Below are positions 1 through 12,401 of a stretch of 64,000 bases of DNA, one piece after another. The translations under genes and the position numbers were made by a program. Numbering within the stretch: the first letter of the stretch is position 1; every line of letters begins with the position of its first letter. Source of the DNA: Homarus americanus. Lineage: Eukaryota; Arthropoda; Malacostraca; Decapoda; Nephropidae. The notes under the pieces were generated by a model that was given only the letters and a program-made list of their open reading frames with translations, did no database searches and was not told where the DNA came from. The stretch covers positions 1 through 64,000 of the forward strand of contig NW_024751719.1 of the NCBI RefSeq assembly GCF_018991925.1, read 5' to 3'.

Positions 1-199
1 AGACAGTGGGTCAGTGTGTGTTGGGGCAGTGGTGTGGCGGCCGTGGGCAGCGGTGGTGGTGGAGCAGTGGTGTGACGGCGGTGGTGGCGGGACAGTGGTA
101 GCGAGCATTGGTGGGGCAGTGGTTTGGTGGGTCAGTGGCGGAGCAGTGGTGGTGGTGTGGCAGTGGTGTGGTGATGGTGGGGGTAATGGTGGTGGGGAT

Positions 200-1000
200 G
201 TGGCGTTAGTGGGGCACTGGCGGAGCAGTTGTGGTGGGGGTGGGCCAGTGATTGTGGTGGGGCTGTGGCGGCAGTGGTGTGGCTGTGGTGGGGCAGTGGC
301 TGTGGTGGGGGGTCAGTGGCTCAGGGCTGTCGTTGTGGCGCAGTTGCAGTGATGGTGAGTCAGTGGCTGTGGTGGGTCTGTGGTGGTGGCGCATTTGCAG
401 TGGTGGAGCGGTGGTGGTGGGGCAGTGGCTGTGATGGGGGTTCAGTGGTTGTAGTGGGAGTCTTTGGCTGTGGTGGGGCTGTGGTTGTGGCGTGGTGGTG
501 GGGCAGTGTTGTTTTGGGGCAGTGGTGTGGTGGTGGGGCAGAGGCTGTGGTGGGGCAGTGGTGATGGTGTGGTGGTGGTGGGTCAGGCAGTAGTGTGGTG
601 GTGGTGGAGGTGCTGGCTGTGGTGGGGCAGTGGTGGTGTGGTCAGTGACGGAGCAGTGGCTGTGGTGGGGCAGGTGGTGTTGGGTCAGTGGCGGAGCAGG
701 CTGAGTGTGGGGCAGGGGTGTGTCAGTGGCTGTGTGGGGCAGGGGTGTGTCAGTGGTGGTGGTGGTGGGCAGTGGTGTGACAGTGGTGGTGGTGAGTCAG
801 TGACGGACCAGTGGTGGTGGGTGGGGTGGGCAGTTGTGGGGCTGTGCGGTTATGGTAGGCAGGGCAGTGGTGTGTGGGTGGGGGGGGGTGGTGGGGGCAG
901 TGGTGGTGGTCGGTCAGTGGCTGTGGTGGGTCACTGGCTGTGTGGGTCAGTGGCTGTGGTGGTGGTGGGTCATTGGTGGTTGTGGTGGATCTGTGGTGGT
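200..1000 (+). repeat. Higher-order segment of the G-rich array, copy 1
   Basis: A landmark series starts with GCCAGTGATTGTGGT near 245, passes GGCTGTCGTTGTGGCGCAG near 325 and GTGGTGGCGCA near 385, and reaches GACGGACCAGTGG near 801. The same order recurs at about 2,880-3,660 and 7,030-7,790, which shows that blocks of ~0.75 kb, not only single units, were duplicated. Confidence 0.7.
875..897 (+). other. Strong predicted G-quadruplex motif
   Basis: This stretch has a GGG run, a T, a run of at least nine G, then TGGT and a GGGGG run. It meets the four-runs-of-three-G rule with very short loops. It is the densest G tract in an array already full of GG dinucleotides. Folding is predicted, not shown. 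Confidence 0.6.
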
Positions 1001-1051
1001 GTTGGGTCAGTGGCTGTAGTGGGTCAGTGGTGATGGTACTGGCTGTGGTGG

Positions 1052-1130
1052 GGTCAGTGGCTGTGGTGGGTCAGTGGCTGTGGTGGGTCAGTGGCTGTGG
1101 TGGGTCAGTGGCTGTGGTGGTCAGTGGCTG
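1052..1130 (+). repeat. Near-perfect 17-bp tandem block
   Basis: About four to five consecutive copies of GTCAGTGGCTGTGGTGG occur with almost no variation. This is the cleanest statement of the unit and probably a recently homogenised patch of the array. Confidence 0.8.
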
Positions 1131-1907
1131 TGAGTGGCTGTGGTGGTGGTGGGGTCAGTGGGATGGTGGGTCACTGGTTGTGGTGGGTCACTGGCTGTGG
1201 ATGGAGGTGACTGGGGTGGGGGGCAGACGGAGCAGTGGTGGTGGTTGGGGCAGTGGCGTAGAAGTGGTTGTGGTGGGGGCAGTGGTGAGCGTGGTGGCGG
1301 GTCGGTGGCGGAGCAGTGGCTGTGTTGGGGCAGTGGTGTGGCGGCGGTGGGACAGTGTTGAGTGAGCAGTGTTGGGGCAGTGGTTGTGGTTGGTCAGGTG
1401 GGGAGTGGGTAGTGGTGTGGTGGTGGTGGGGTGGGTGGTGGGATGTGTGATGGTGGGGCAGTGGTGGTGGCGGAGCAGTGGCTGTGTTGGGGGCAGTGGT
1501 GGTGTGGCGGCGGTGGGACAGTGTTAGTGGAGCAGTGTTGGGGCAGGTTGTGGGTCAGTGGCGGAGCAGTGGTGGTGGGGTGGTGGCAGTGGTTATAGGG
1601 TCAGTGGCGGTGGTGTGGCTGTGGTGGGGTTGGTGGAGCAGAGACTGGTGGTGGTGGAGCAGTTGCAGTTGGGGCAGTGGTGTGGTGAGTGGGAGCAAGA
1701 AGGCTATGAAAGGGGCAGTGGTGATGGTGTGGTAGTGAGGTGGGTCAGTAGCAGTAGTGTGGTGAGGTGGTAAGCGGTTGGCTGTGGTGGTGGGGCAGTG
1801 GTGTGGTGGGTCAGTATTGACGGGCAGTGGCTGTGGTGGGGCAGTGGTGGTGTTGGGTCAGTGGCGGGCAGTGGCTGTGTGGTGGGGCAGGGGTGTGTCA
1901 GTAGCTT

Positions 1908-1945
1908 CCTGTGGCAGGAACAGGGTAATATCCCGAGAAAGTAGT
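1908..1945. other. Short non-repeat interruption in the G-rich array
   Basis: About 38 bp containing CTTCCTGTGGCAGGAACAGG and TAATATCCCGAGAAAG do not fit the GTGG pattern. They include a small inverted pair, TTCCTGTGGCAGGAA. This could be a filler inserted at a repaired break. No function is inferred. Confidence 0.45.
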
Positions 1946-2119
1946 GGTGAGTAGTGGTGGGAGCAGTGGTGTGACAGTGGTGGTGAGGTGAGTCAGTGAC
2001 GGACCAGTGGTGGTGGGGTGGAGGCGGTTGCCCTTGTGGTGGAGCCAGTGGTTATGTGAGGCAGGGCAGGGGCAGTGGGTGTGGGGTGGGTCAGTGGGGA
2101 GTGGTGGGGCAGTGGTGTG

Positions 2120-2460
2120 TGGTCAGTCCGAGTAGCTGTGGTGGAGTCACTGGCTGTGGTGGAATCAGTAGCTGTGGTGGTGGTGGGTCTATTTGGTGGT
2201 TGTGGTAGGATCTGGTGAGGTGTTGGAGTCCAGTAGCTGTAGTGGAGTCCCGAGTGGCTGTGAGTGGAGTCCAGTAGTGATGGTGGGTCACTGGCTGTGG
2301 TGGAGTCAGTAGCTGTGGTGGGTCAGTAGCTGTGAGGTGGGTCCAGTAGCTGTAGTGGGTCAGTAGCTGTAGTGGAGTCAGTAGCTGTGGTGGTAGTGGG
2401 TCAGTAGTGATAATTGGGTCACTGGCTGTGGTGGAGTCACACTAGCTGTGATAAGGGCAG
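2120..2460 (+). repeat. AGTAGCTGTGGTGGAGTC variant subfamily
   Basis: Units here read CAGTAGCTGTAGTGGAGTC or close to it, about 17-18 bp, with AGTAGC replacing AGTGGC. The local cluster of one variant shows that the array is zoned by subtype. Confidence 0.7.
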
Positions 2461-2879
2461 TGACTGGGGTGGGGCAGTGGTGGTGAGTGGGAGCAGTGGC
2501 GGAGCAGTGGTGAGTGAGTAGGGCAATGACAGACAGTAGTGGTGGTTGGTGGGGGCAGTGGCGTAGAAGTGGTTGGCTGGTGCTGGGCAGTGGTGGTGGT
2601 GGGGCAGTGAGGTGGGCGGTGGCGGGTCCGGTGGCGGGCAGTGGCTGTGTTGCAGGGCAGTGGTGGCGGCGGTGGGACAGTGTGCGGGCGGAGTGTTGGG
2701 GCAGTGGTTGTGTGGGTCAGTGGCTGCGTTGGGGCAGTGGTGTGGCGGCGGTCGGGCAGCGGTGGTGGTGCAGTGGTGACGGCGGTGGTGGTGGGACAGT
2801 AGCTGAGCATTGGTGGGGCAGTGGTTTTGGTGGGTCAGTGGCGGAGCAGTGGTGGTGGTGTCAGTGGTGTGGGTGATGG

Positions 2880-3660
2880 TGGGGGCAATGGTGGTGGGGA
2901 TGGCGTTAGTGGGGCACTGGCGGACAGTTGTGGTGGGTGGGCCAGTGATTGTGGTAGGGCTGTGGCGGTGGTGTGGCTGTGGTGAGGTGGCTGTGGTGGG
3001 GGTCAGTGGCTCTGGTGGGCTGTCGTTGTGGCGCAGTTGCAGTGATGGTGAGTCAGTGGCTGTGGTGGGTCTGTGGTGGTGGCGCACGGTGGTGGAGCGG
3101 TGGTGGTGGGGCAGTGGCTGTGATGGGGGTTCAGTGGTCAGAGTCTGCATGTGGTGGGCTGTGGTTGTGGCGTGGTGGTGGGGCAGTGTTGTTTTGAGGC
3201 AGTGGTGTGGTGGTGGGCAGAGGCTGTGGTGGGGGCAGTGGTGATGGTGTGGTGGTGGTGGGTCAGTGGCAGTAGTGGTGGTGGTAGGGCAGTTGGCTGT
3301 GGGGGGCAGTGGTGGTGTTGGTCAGTGACGGAGAAGTGGCTGTGGTGGGCAGTGGTGGTTGGGTCTGTGGGCGGAGCAGTGGCTGTGGTGGGGGTGGTCA
3401 GTGGCTGTGGTGGGCAGGGGTGTGCTGCAGGTGGTGGTGGTGGTGGGCAGTGGTGTGACAGTGGTGGTGGTGAGTCAGCGACGGACCAGTGGTGGTGGGG
3501 TGGGCAGTTGCTGTGGTGGGCCAGTGTTGGCGGTAGGCAGGGGCAGTGGTGTTGTGGTCGGTCAGTGGCTGTGGGTCAGTGGCTGTGGTGGTCAGTGGCT
3601 GTGGTGGGTCACTGGGGTGGTTCAGCGGATGCACGGTAAACAGTGGCTGTAGTGGGTCAG
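2880..3660 (+). repeat. Higher-order segment of the G-rich array, copy 2
   Basis: It repeats the landmark order of copy 1: GCCAGTGATTGTGGT at about 2,941, GGCTGTCGTTGTGGCGCAG at about 3,020, and GACGGACCAGTGG at about 3,480. The offset from copy 1 is about 2.7 kb. Small indels separate the copies. Confidence 0.7.
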
Positions 3661-5810
3661 TGGTGATGGTGGTCACTGTGGTGGGTCACTGGTCTGGTGG
3701 GTCACCACGTGGTGGGTCAGTGGCTGTGGTGGGTCAGTGGCTGCAGTGGTCAGTGGCTGTGGTGGTGGTGGGCTGCGGTGATGGTGGGTCGGCTGTGGTG
3801 GGTCACTGCGATGGGGCTGTGCGGACTGGTGGGGCAGTGGGGCAGTGGCGGACAGTGGTGGTGGTAAAGGTGACGTTATTATGGTGGTGGCTGGGCTGGC
3901 GGCGTGGTTGTGGTGGGCAGTGGCGTGCGGTGGCGGTCGGTGGCGGAGAAGCTTTAGGGCAGTGGTTGTGGTTGGTCAGTGGCGATGCAGTGGTGGTGAT
4001 GGTAGTGGTGTGGTGGTGGGGTAGCTGGTGGTGGATGTGGCGATGGTGGGCAGTGGTGGTGCGGAGCGGCTGTGTTGGGTTAAGTGGTGCGGCGGCGTGG
4101 GACAGTGCGTTAGCGGAGCAGTGTTAGGGCAGTGGTTGTGGTGGGGTCAGTGGCGACAGTGGTGGTGGGGGTGGTGGTGCAGTGGTTTTGTGGGTCAGTG
4201 GCGGTGGTGGTGCAGGTAATCGGACAGTGTTGGGGCAGTGGTTGTGGGGGTCAGTGGTGGTGGTGCAGTGGATGGGGTAGTGGGGCTGTGATGGTGGTGG
4301 TGGGGCAGTGGTTTTGCTGGGCTGTGGGTGCGTTAGTGGCTGTGGTGGGGCAGTGGTGGGGCGGAGCAGTGACTGGTGGTGGTGGACAGCTGCAGTGGTG
4401 CTGGTGGTGGCTGTGGCGGGGTCTCAGTGGCTGTGGTGGGGCAGTGGTGAGCAGTGGCTGTGATGGGGGGTCAGTGGCTGTGGTGGGTCTGCGGGTGACG
4501 CATTTGCAGTGGTGGAGCGGTGGTGGTGGGGCAGTGGTGGTGTGGCGGCAGTGGTGATGACAGGTCAGTGCGGTATTGTGGTGGGCTGGTGATGGCAGAG
4601 ACTGGTGGTGGTGACAGTTGCAGGGGCTGGTGGTGGGCTGTGGTGGGGTGTCAGTGGTCTGGTGGGGCAGTGGCGGACAATGGCTGTGATGGGGTCAGTG
4701 TTGTGTCAGTGGTGGTGGCGCACGGCGTGGTGGAGCGGTGGTGTGGTGGGTCAGTGGCCGTAGTAATGTGGTTATGGTGGTGGCGCGATGGTGGAAGTTG
4801 GTGGGTCAGCGGTAGTGGTGTGGCAGTGGTGGTGGTGGACAGTGGTGAGGTGACAGTGGTGGAGGTGTTGAGCGGCGTGGTGTGGTGGTGAAGCAGTGGC
4901 TGGTGGGGTCGGGAAGTATGGTGGGAAGCAGTGGTGGTGGTGGTGGCGTTGCAGCAGCTGTGGTAAAGCAGTGGTGGTGGTGCTGGGCAGGTTGTGGTGG
5001 GGCAACGGTGGTGGTGCTGCAGAATGTGGGGGGCAGTGGTGGCGTTGGCAGCTGTGGGGCAGAAGGGTGGCGCTGGCAGCAGCTGTGGTGGGGTAGCAGG
5101 CGTTGCAGTAGCGTGGTGGGGCAGTGGTGGTGTTCCAAAGAATGGTGGTGGGGGCAGTGGTGGTGGTGGGCAGTGGTGGTGGTGGCGGCCGTAGCAATGT
5201 GGTGGGCAGTGGTGGTGGTGGGTCACGGTGGTGGTGGGTCACGGTGGTGGTGGGGCGTGGCAGGCGCTGCAGTGGCTGTGGTAAGGCGGTGGTGGAAGGC
5301 GGCTGCGGTGGTAGTGGCGGCGCAGTGATGGTGGGGAGTGGTCAGCAAGTACGGTCGTGGTGGTGGGCGCACTGTACAGTGGCCTGGGTAGTGGCGACAG
5401 TGGCGGTGGGTCAGTGGCTGTGGTGGCACGGTGGCCGGTAAGCATGGTGGGCAGTGGTGCTGGCAGCGGCTGTGGTGGAGGCGCATTGTGGTGGTGACAG
5501 CGTACGGTGGGCTCGGTGGTGGTGCAGCAGTGGCTGTGGTAGGTGGCGGCAGGACAGTGGTGGCAGGACAGTGGTGGTGGTGGCTGGGCGGCAGGTTGGT
5601 GGTGGTAAGTGGTATGGTTGGTGGCGGGCAGTGGAGGGGCAGTGGCTGTGCGGCGGCGGCTGCGGTGGGCAGTGGTGGTGGTGCGGCCGAAGTAGTGTGT
5701 GGGCAGCACGGTGGTGGGGCAGTGGTCGTGGTGGCGGTCAGCAGTGGTTGTGGTGGGGGCTGCATTGGTGGTCTGGCAGCAGCTGTAGGCGGTGGTGGTG
5801 TTGCTGCAGG

Positions 5811-5938
5811 GCAGTGGTGGTGGTGCTGGCTGTGGTGGGGCAGTGGTGGTGGTGTTGCTGTGGTGGGGCAGTGGTGGTGGTGTTGGCTGTGGTGGGGCAG
5901 TGGTGGTGGTTGCTGTGGTGGGGCAGTGGTGGTGGGCC
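5811..5938 (+). repeat. Local 30-36 bp compound repeat
   Basis: Four to five consecutive copies of GGGCAGTGGTGGTGGTG followed by TTGGCTGTGGTG occur, each made of two adjacent basic units. This is a small, recent-looking dimer expansion inside the array. Confidence 0.65.
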
Positions 5939-7029
5939 TGTGCGGTGGTGGTGAAGCATTGGCGGTGGTGAGTCGGTGGTGGGCAGCGGTGGTGATGGTG
6001 TGGCGGTGTTGGTAATGGAAGGGTGGTGTGTTGGCGGTGTGTTAGGTGGTGGTGGAGCAGTGGCTATGGTGGTAGTTGGTGGCGGTGCGGTGGTAAGCAG
6101 TGGTTGGGCAGTGGTCGTCGTGGTGGTGAGGCAGTGGTTGGTGTGTAATGTGGTCCTGGGGGAAGTGGCGAGTAGTGGCCGTGGTGGGGCCGGTGCAGTC
6201 GTGGTGGGGCGGGTGGGGAGGCAGCGGTGGTGGTGGTGGCGCAGTGCAGGTGGTGGCGCGCCCGTGGCGGGCAGTGGTCAGCAGTGGTCGTGGTGGTGGG
6301 AAGGTGCATTGCCAGCAGTGGTCTGGTGGTGGCGGTGGCGGAATGGTGTGACAGTAGGTGGTAGGGCGTATTGCTGGGGTGGTGGTGGTGGTGGTTGGGC
6401 AGTGGTGTGGTGGTGGTGCAGTGGCATGGCGGTGGTAGGGCAGCTGTGGAGGGCAATGAGTGTGGCAGTGGCTGTGGTGGGGCAGTGGTGGTGGTGGTGC
6501 GGCGGCTGTGGTGGGGCAGTGGTGGTGGCAGCCATCGCTGTGGTGAGTCAGTGGTGGTGGTGAGTCTGTGGTGGGGGCAGCGGTGGCGATGGTGGCGGCG
6601 GTGGGGTAAAGTGGCGATATGCGTGGGGTATCAGTGCGTCGTGGTGTGGTGTTGGCGGAGCAGTGGTGGTCGGTGGGGCGGCGACATTGGTGGTGGTGGG
6701 GCAGTGGCGCAGAAATAGCTGGTGGGGCGGTGGCGGCAAGCCGGTGGTGGGTTAATGGCGACAGTGGCGGCGGTGGACAGCGGTGGTGGTGGCGACGTGG
6801 TAGCGGACAGTGGTGGAGCCGTGGTTGTGGCGGGTGGCGGAGCAGTGATGGTGGTGTGGTGGTGGGCAGGTGGTGGGATGGTGGTGGGAGGTGGGAGAAG
6901 CAGTAGTGGTGGTGGTGGTGGGCAGTGGCGGAGCCGCTGTGGTGGTGGTGGGGTGGTGGTGACGAGTCAGCGACTGCGCAGTGGTGGTGTAGTGGTGTGG
7001 TGTCGGTGGGTTAGTGGTGGTGAGGTTGT

Positions 7030-7790
7030 GGTGGGTGGCCAGTGATTGTGGTAGGGCTGTGGCGGCAGTGGTGTGGCTGTGGTGGGTCAGTGGCTGTGGT
7101 GGGGGTCAGTGGCTCTGGTGGGGCTGTCGTTGTGGCGCAGTTGCTGTGATGGTGGGGTGGTGGGGCAGTGGTGTTGGTGAGTGAGTTGAGCATGAGTGAT
7201 GGTGGTGGTAGGTCAGTGGCGATGGTGGGGTTTGGGCAGTGGTGGGTGGAGTTGCAGTGGTGCTGGTGGTGGGGCTGTGGTGGCGTGTCGGCGTGGTGGG
7301 CCAGAGGCGGACAGTGGCTGTGATGGGGGTCAGTGGCTGTGGTGGGTCTGTGGTGGGTGGCGCATTTGCAGTGGTGGAACGGTTGTGGTGGGGCAGTGGC
7401 TGTAGTGGGGTCAGTGGCTGTGATGGTGGGTCAGTGGTTGTGGTGAGTCTTTGGCTGTGGTGGGGCTGTGGTTGTGGCGTGGTGGTGGGGCAGTGTTGTT
7501 TTGGGGCAGTGGTGTGTGGTGGTGAGGCAGAGGCTGTGGTGGGGCTGGTGATGGTGTGGGTCAGTGGCAGTAGTGGGTGGTGGTGGGGCAGTTGGCTGTG
7601 GTGGGGAGTGGTGGGTCAGTGGCGGAGGAGTGGCAGTTGGGGCGGTGTTGGACAGTGAGTGGTGGGCAGGGGTGTGTCAGTGGTGGTGGTGGTGTGACAG
7701 TGGTGGTGGTGAGTCAGTGACGGACCAGTGGTGGTGGTGGGGTGGGCAGTTGCTGGGGCCAGTGGTTATGGTAGGGCAGGGGGCGTGGTT
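7030..7790 (+). repeat. Higher-order segment of the G-rich array, copy 3
   Basis: GCCAGTGATTGTGGT is at about 7,039, GGCTGTCGTTGTGGCGCAG at about 7,122, and GACGGACCAGTGG at about 7,719. The order matches copies 1 and 2, with extra units between the markers, so this copy is longer. Confidence 0.68.
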
Positions 7791-7914
7791 GGGGTCAGTG
7801 GCTCTGGTGGGGCTAGTGGGCGTGGTGGGACAGTGGTGGTGGGTGGGGCAGTGGTGTTGTGGTGGGGCAGTGGTGGTGGTAAGTCAATGGCAGCAGTGAT
7901 GGTGGTGTGGTACT

Positions 7915-8050
7915 GACCCCAGTTACTCCTCCAGTTACACCTCCGACACTTCCAGTTACACCTCCGACACTCCGATTACACCTCCGACCTCCCAGTTACA
8001 CCTCCGACACTCCCAGTTACACCTCCGGCGCCTGATTCCCTCAGACTCTC
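7915..8050. repeat. 21-bp minisatellite, TTACAC subtype at the array edge
   Basis: The first few units read CTCCGACACTCCCAGT then TACAC. They have TTACAC where the main block has TCACAC, and GACAC where it has GACGC. This edge subtype is the one most like the far array beyond 21 kb and so links the two arrays. Confidence 0.8.
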
Positions 8051-11000
8051 CCAGTGATTGCTCCTTTTCACATCAGTTCACTCTTTCTCCACGCTCCCAG
8101 TTACACCTCCGACCTCCCAGTTACACCTCCAGCGCTCCACACCTCCGACGCTCCCAGTTACACCTCCGACGCTCCCAGTCACCTCCAGGCTCCCACCCAG
8201 TCACACCTCCGACGCCCCAGCCGTACACCCGACGCTCCCAGTCACACCTCCGACGCTCCCAGTCACATTCTCCGACGCTCCCAGTCACACTCTCCGACGC
8301 TCCCCAGCTCACCTCCGACGCTCCCAGTCACAACCTCCGACGCTCCCAGTCACACCTCCGACGCTCCCAGTCACACTCTGGACGCTCCCAGTCACACCTC
8401 CGACGCTCCCAGTCACACCTCCGACGCCCCAGTCACACCTCCGACCGCTCCTGCAGTCACCTCTCCGACGCTCCCAGTCACACCTCCGACGCCCCAGTCA
8501 CACCTCCGACGCTCCTGCAGTCACACCTCCGACGCTCCCCAGCTCACACCTCCGACGCTCCCAGTCACACCTCCACGCCCCAGTCACACCTCCGACGCTC
8601 CCAGTCACACCTCCGACGCTCCCAGTCACACCTGACGCCCCAGTCACACCTCCGGACGCTCCCAGTCACACCTCCGACGCTCCCAGCCATTCTCCTGACG
8701 TTCCCAGTCGCACTCTCCGACGCTCCCAGTCACACTCTGACGCTCCCAGTCACACTCTCCGACGCCTGCTCACACCTCCTGACGCTCCAGTCACACCTCC
8801 GACGCTCCCCAGTCACACCTGACGCTCCTAGTCACACCTCCGACGCTCCCAGTCATCAGCACCTCCGACGCTCCCAGTCACACCTCCGACGCTCCCCAGT
8901 CACACTCTCCGACGCTCCAGTCACACCCGACGCCCCCAGTCACACTCTCCGACGCCCCAGTCACACCTGACGCTCATCACACCTGACGCTCCCAGTCACA
9001 CTCTCCGACGCTCCCAGTCACACCTCTGACGCTCCCAGTCACACCTCTGACGCTCCCAGTCACACCTGACGCTCCCAGTCGCCACCTCCGACGCTCCCAG
9101 TCACACCTCCGACGCTCCTGCAGTCACACCTCCGACGCTCCCAGTCACACCTCCGACGCTCCAGTCACACCTCCGACGCTCCCAGTCACACCTCCGACGC
9201 TCCCAGTCACACCCTCCGACGCCCCAGTCACACCTCCGACGCTCCCAGTCACACCTCCGACGCTCCCAGTCACACCTCCGACGCTCCCCAGTCACACCTC
9301 CGACGCTCCCAGTCAGCACCCTCCGACGCTCCCAGTCACACTCTCCGACGCTCCCAGTCACACCTCTCCGACGCTCCCCAGTCACACCCTCCGACGCTCC
9401 CAGTCATACCTCCGACGCTCCCAGTCGTTCTCCGACGCTCCCAGTCACACCTCCGACGCTCCCAGTCACACCTCCGACGCTCCCAGTCACACCTCCGACG
9501 CTCCCAGTCACACCTCCGACGCTCCCAGTCACACCTCCGACGCTCCCAGTCACACCTCCGACGCTCCCAGTCACACTCTCCGACGCTCCTCCCAGTCACA
9601 CCTCTGACGCTCCCAGTCACACCTCTCCGACGCTCCCCAGTCACACCTCCGACGCTCCCAGTCACACCTCCGACGCTCCCAGTCACACCTCCGGACGCTC
9701 CCAGTCACCTCCGATGCTCCCAGTCACACCTCCGACGCTCCCAGTCACACCTCCGACGCTCCCAGCGCCCACACCTCCGACGCTCCCAGTCACACCTCCG
9801 ACGCTCCCAGCTCACACTTCCGACGCTCCCAGTCACACCTCCGACGCTCCCAGTCACACCTCCGACGCTCCCAGTCACACCTCCGACGCTCCCAGTCACA
9901 CCTGACGCTCCCAGTCACACCTCCGACGCTCCCAGTCACACCTCCGACGCTCCCAGTCACACCCTCCGGCTGCCTCCCAGTCACACCTCCGACGCTCCCA
10001 GTCATGGCCTCCGACGCTCCCAGTCACACCTCCGACGCTCCCAGTCACACCTTGACGCTCCCAGTCACACCTCCGACGCTCCCAGTCACACCTCCGACGC
10101 TCCCAGTCACACCTCCGACGCTCCCAGTCACACCTCCGGGACGCTCCAGTCACACCCGACGCTCCCAGTCACACTCCGACGCTCCCAGTCACATCTCCGA
10201 CGCTCCCCAGTCACACCTCCGACGCTCCCAGCAGTCACACCGACGCTCCCAGTCACACCTCCGACGCTCCCAGCTCACATCTCCGACGCTCCCAGTCACA
10301 CCTCCGACGCTCCCAGTCACACCTCCGACGCTCCCCAGTCACACCCCTCCGACGCTCCCCAGCCCACACCCTGACGCTCCCCAGTCGCCACCCTCCGACT
10401 CCCAGTCACACCTCTCCGACGCTCCCCAGTCACACCCCTCCGACGTGCTCCCAGTCACACCTCCGACGCTCCCAGTCACACCTCCGACGCTCCAGTCACA
10501 CCTGACGCTCCCAGTCACACCTCCGACGCTCCCAGTCACACTTCCGGACGCTCCCAGTCACACCTCCGACGCTCCCCAGTCACACCTCCGACGCTCCCAG
10601 TCACACCTCCGACGCCTTCAGTCACACCTCCGACGCTCCTGCAGTCACACCTCCGACGCCTTCCCAGTCACACCTCCACGCTCCCAGTCACACCTCCGAC
10701 GCTCCCAGTCACACCTCCGACGCTTCCCAGTCACACTCTCCGACGCTCCCAGTCACACTCTCTCCGACGCTCCCAGTCACACCTGACGTGCTCCCAGTCA
10801 CACCTCCGACGCTCCCAGCCCACTCTCCGACGCCCCAGTCACACCTCCGACGCTCCCAGTCACACTTCCGACGCTCCCCAGTCACACCTCCGACGCTCCT
10901 ACAGTCACACCTCCGACGCTCCCAGTCACACCTGACGCTCCCAGCTCACACACCTGACGCTCCCAAATACACCTCCGACGCTCCCAGTCACACCTCCGAC

Positions 11001-11800
11001 GCTCCCAGTCACACCTCCGACGCTCCCAGTCACACTCTCCGACGCTCCCAGTCACACCTCCGACGCTCCCAGTCACACCTCCGACGCTCCCAGTCACACC
11101 TCCGACGCTCCCTGTCACACCTCCGACGCTCCCAGTCACACCTCCGGACGCTCCCAGTCACACCTCCGACGCTCCCAGTCACACCTCCGACGCTCCTGCA
11201 GTCACACCTCCGACGCTCCCAGCCGAAGCACCTCCGACGCTCCTGCAGTCACACCTCCGACGCTCCTGTAGTCACACTCTCCGACGCTCCCAGTCACACC
11301 TCCGGACGCTCCCAGTCACACCTCCGACGCTCCCAGTCACACCTCCGACGCTCCCAGTCACACCTGACGCCCCAGTCACACCCTCCGACGCTCCCAGTCA
11401 CACCTCCGACGCTCCCAGTCACACCTCCGACGCTCCCAGTCACACCCGACGCTCCCAGTCACACCTCCCGACGCCCCAGTCACACCTCCGATGCCTCCCA
11501 GTCACACCTCCGACGCTCCCAGTCACACCTCCGGACGCTCCCAGTCACACCTCCGACGCTCCCAGTCACACCTCCGACGCTCCCAGTCACACTTCCGACG
11601 CTCCCAGTCACACCTCCTGACGCTTCCCAGTCACACCTCTCCGACGCTCCCCAGTCACACTTCCTCCGACGCTCCCAGTCACACCTCCGACGCTCCCCAG
11701 TCATGCCTCCGACGCTCCCAGTCACACCTCTCCGACGCTCCCAGTCACACTCCGACGCTCCCAGTCACACCTCCGACGCTCCCAGTCACACCTGACGCCC
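8051..11800. repeat. 21-bp minisatellite, CACAC subtype
   Basis: Roughly 175 units have CTCCGACGCTCCCAGT followed by CACAC, with occasional 1-4 bp deletions, doubled bases and CTGCAGTCAC variants. Each unit carries two CpGs and one GACGC. Because 21 is divisible by three, frames stay open between indels and read as repeated SHTSDAP-like heptads on the top strand and ERRRCDW- or GVTGSVG-like heptads on the bottom strand. These are translation artefacts, not mucin-like or Arg-rich proteins. Confidence 0.95.
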
Positions 11801-12401
11801 CAGTCACCCTCCGACGCTCCCAGTCACCCCTCCGAGGCTCCCCAGTCACCCTCCGACGCTCCCAGTCACCCCCTCTGACGCTCCCAGTCACCCTCCGACG
11901 CTCCCAGTCACCCTCCGACGCTCCCAGTCACCCCTCCGGACGCTCCCCAGGTCACCCTCCTCCGAGGCTCCCAGTCACCCTCCGACGCCCCCAGTCACCC
12001 CTCCGACGCTCCCAGTCACCCTCCGACGCTCCCAGTCACCCCCTCCGACGCTCCCAGTCACCCTCCGACGCTCCCCAGTCACCCTCCGACGCTCCCAGTC
12101 ACCTCCGACGCTCCCAGTCACCCCCTCCGACGCTCCCAGTCACCCTCCGACGCTCCTGCAGTCACCCCCTCCGACGCTCCCAGTCACCCTCCGACGCTCC
12201 CAGTCACCCTCTCGACGCTCCCAGTCACCCTCCGACGCTCCCAGTCACCCCTCCGACGCTCCCAGTCACCCCTCCGACGCCCTGCAGTCACTCCTCCGAC
12301 GCTCCAGTCACCTCCGACGCTCCCAGTCACCTCCGACGCTCCCAGTCACCCCTCTGACGCTCCCAGTCACCCCTCCGACGCTCCCAGTCACCCCTCCGAC
12401 G

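Larger units (their letters stand above)
1..7910. repeat. G/T-rich minisatellite array (about 17-bp units)
   Basis: The top strand is a nearly continuous run of degenerate units built on GTCAGTGGCTGTGGTGG, with common variants GGGCAGTGGTGGTGG, GGCGGAGCAGTGG and GACGGACCAGTGG. Unit length wanders between about 12 and 18 bp, so no single frame is kept. Open frames on both strands translate to low-complexity Gly/Val/Trp or His/Pro/Thr strings without any domain, and I treat none as genes. The array is cut by the window start, so its true length is unknown. It ends abruptly at about 7,910 with no unique spacer before the next array. Runs of GG and GGG make the top strand prone to G-quadruplex formation. 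Confidence 0.93.

Noticed and set aside
1..7910. Glycine/valine/tryptophan-rich structural protein
   Set aside because: Low-complexity translation of GTGG-type repeats. Unit length is not a multiple of three and no frame persists.
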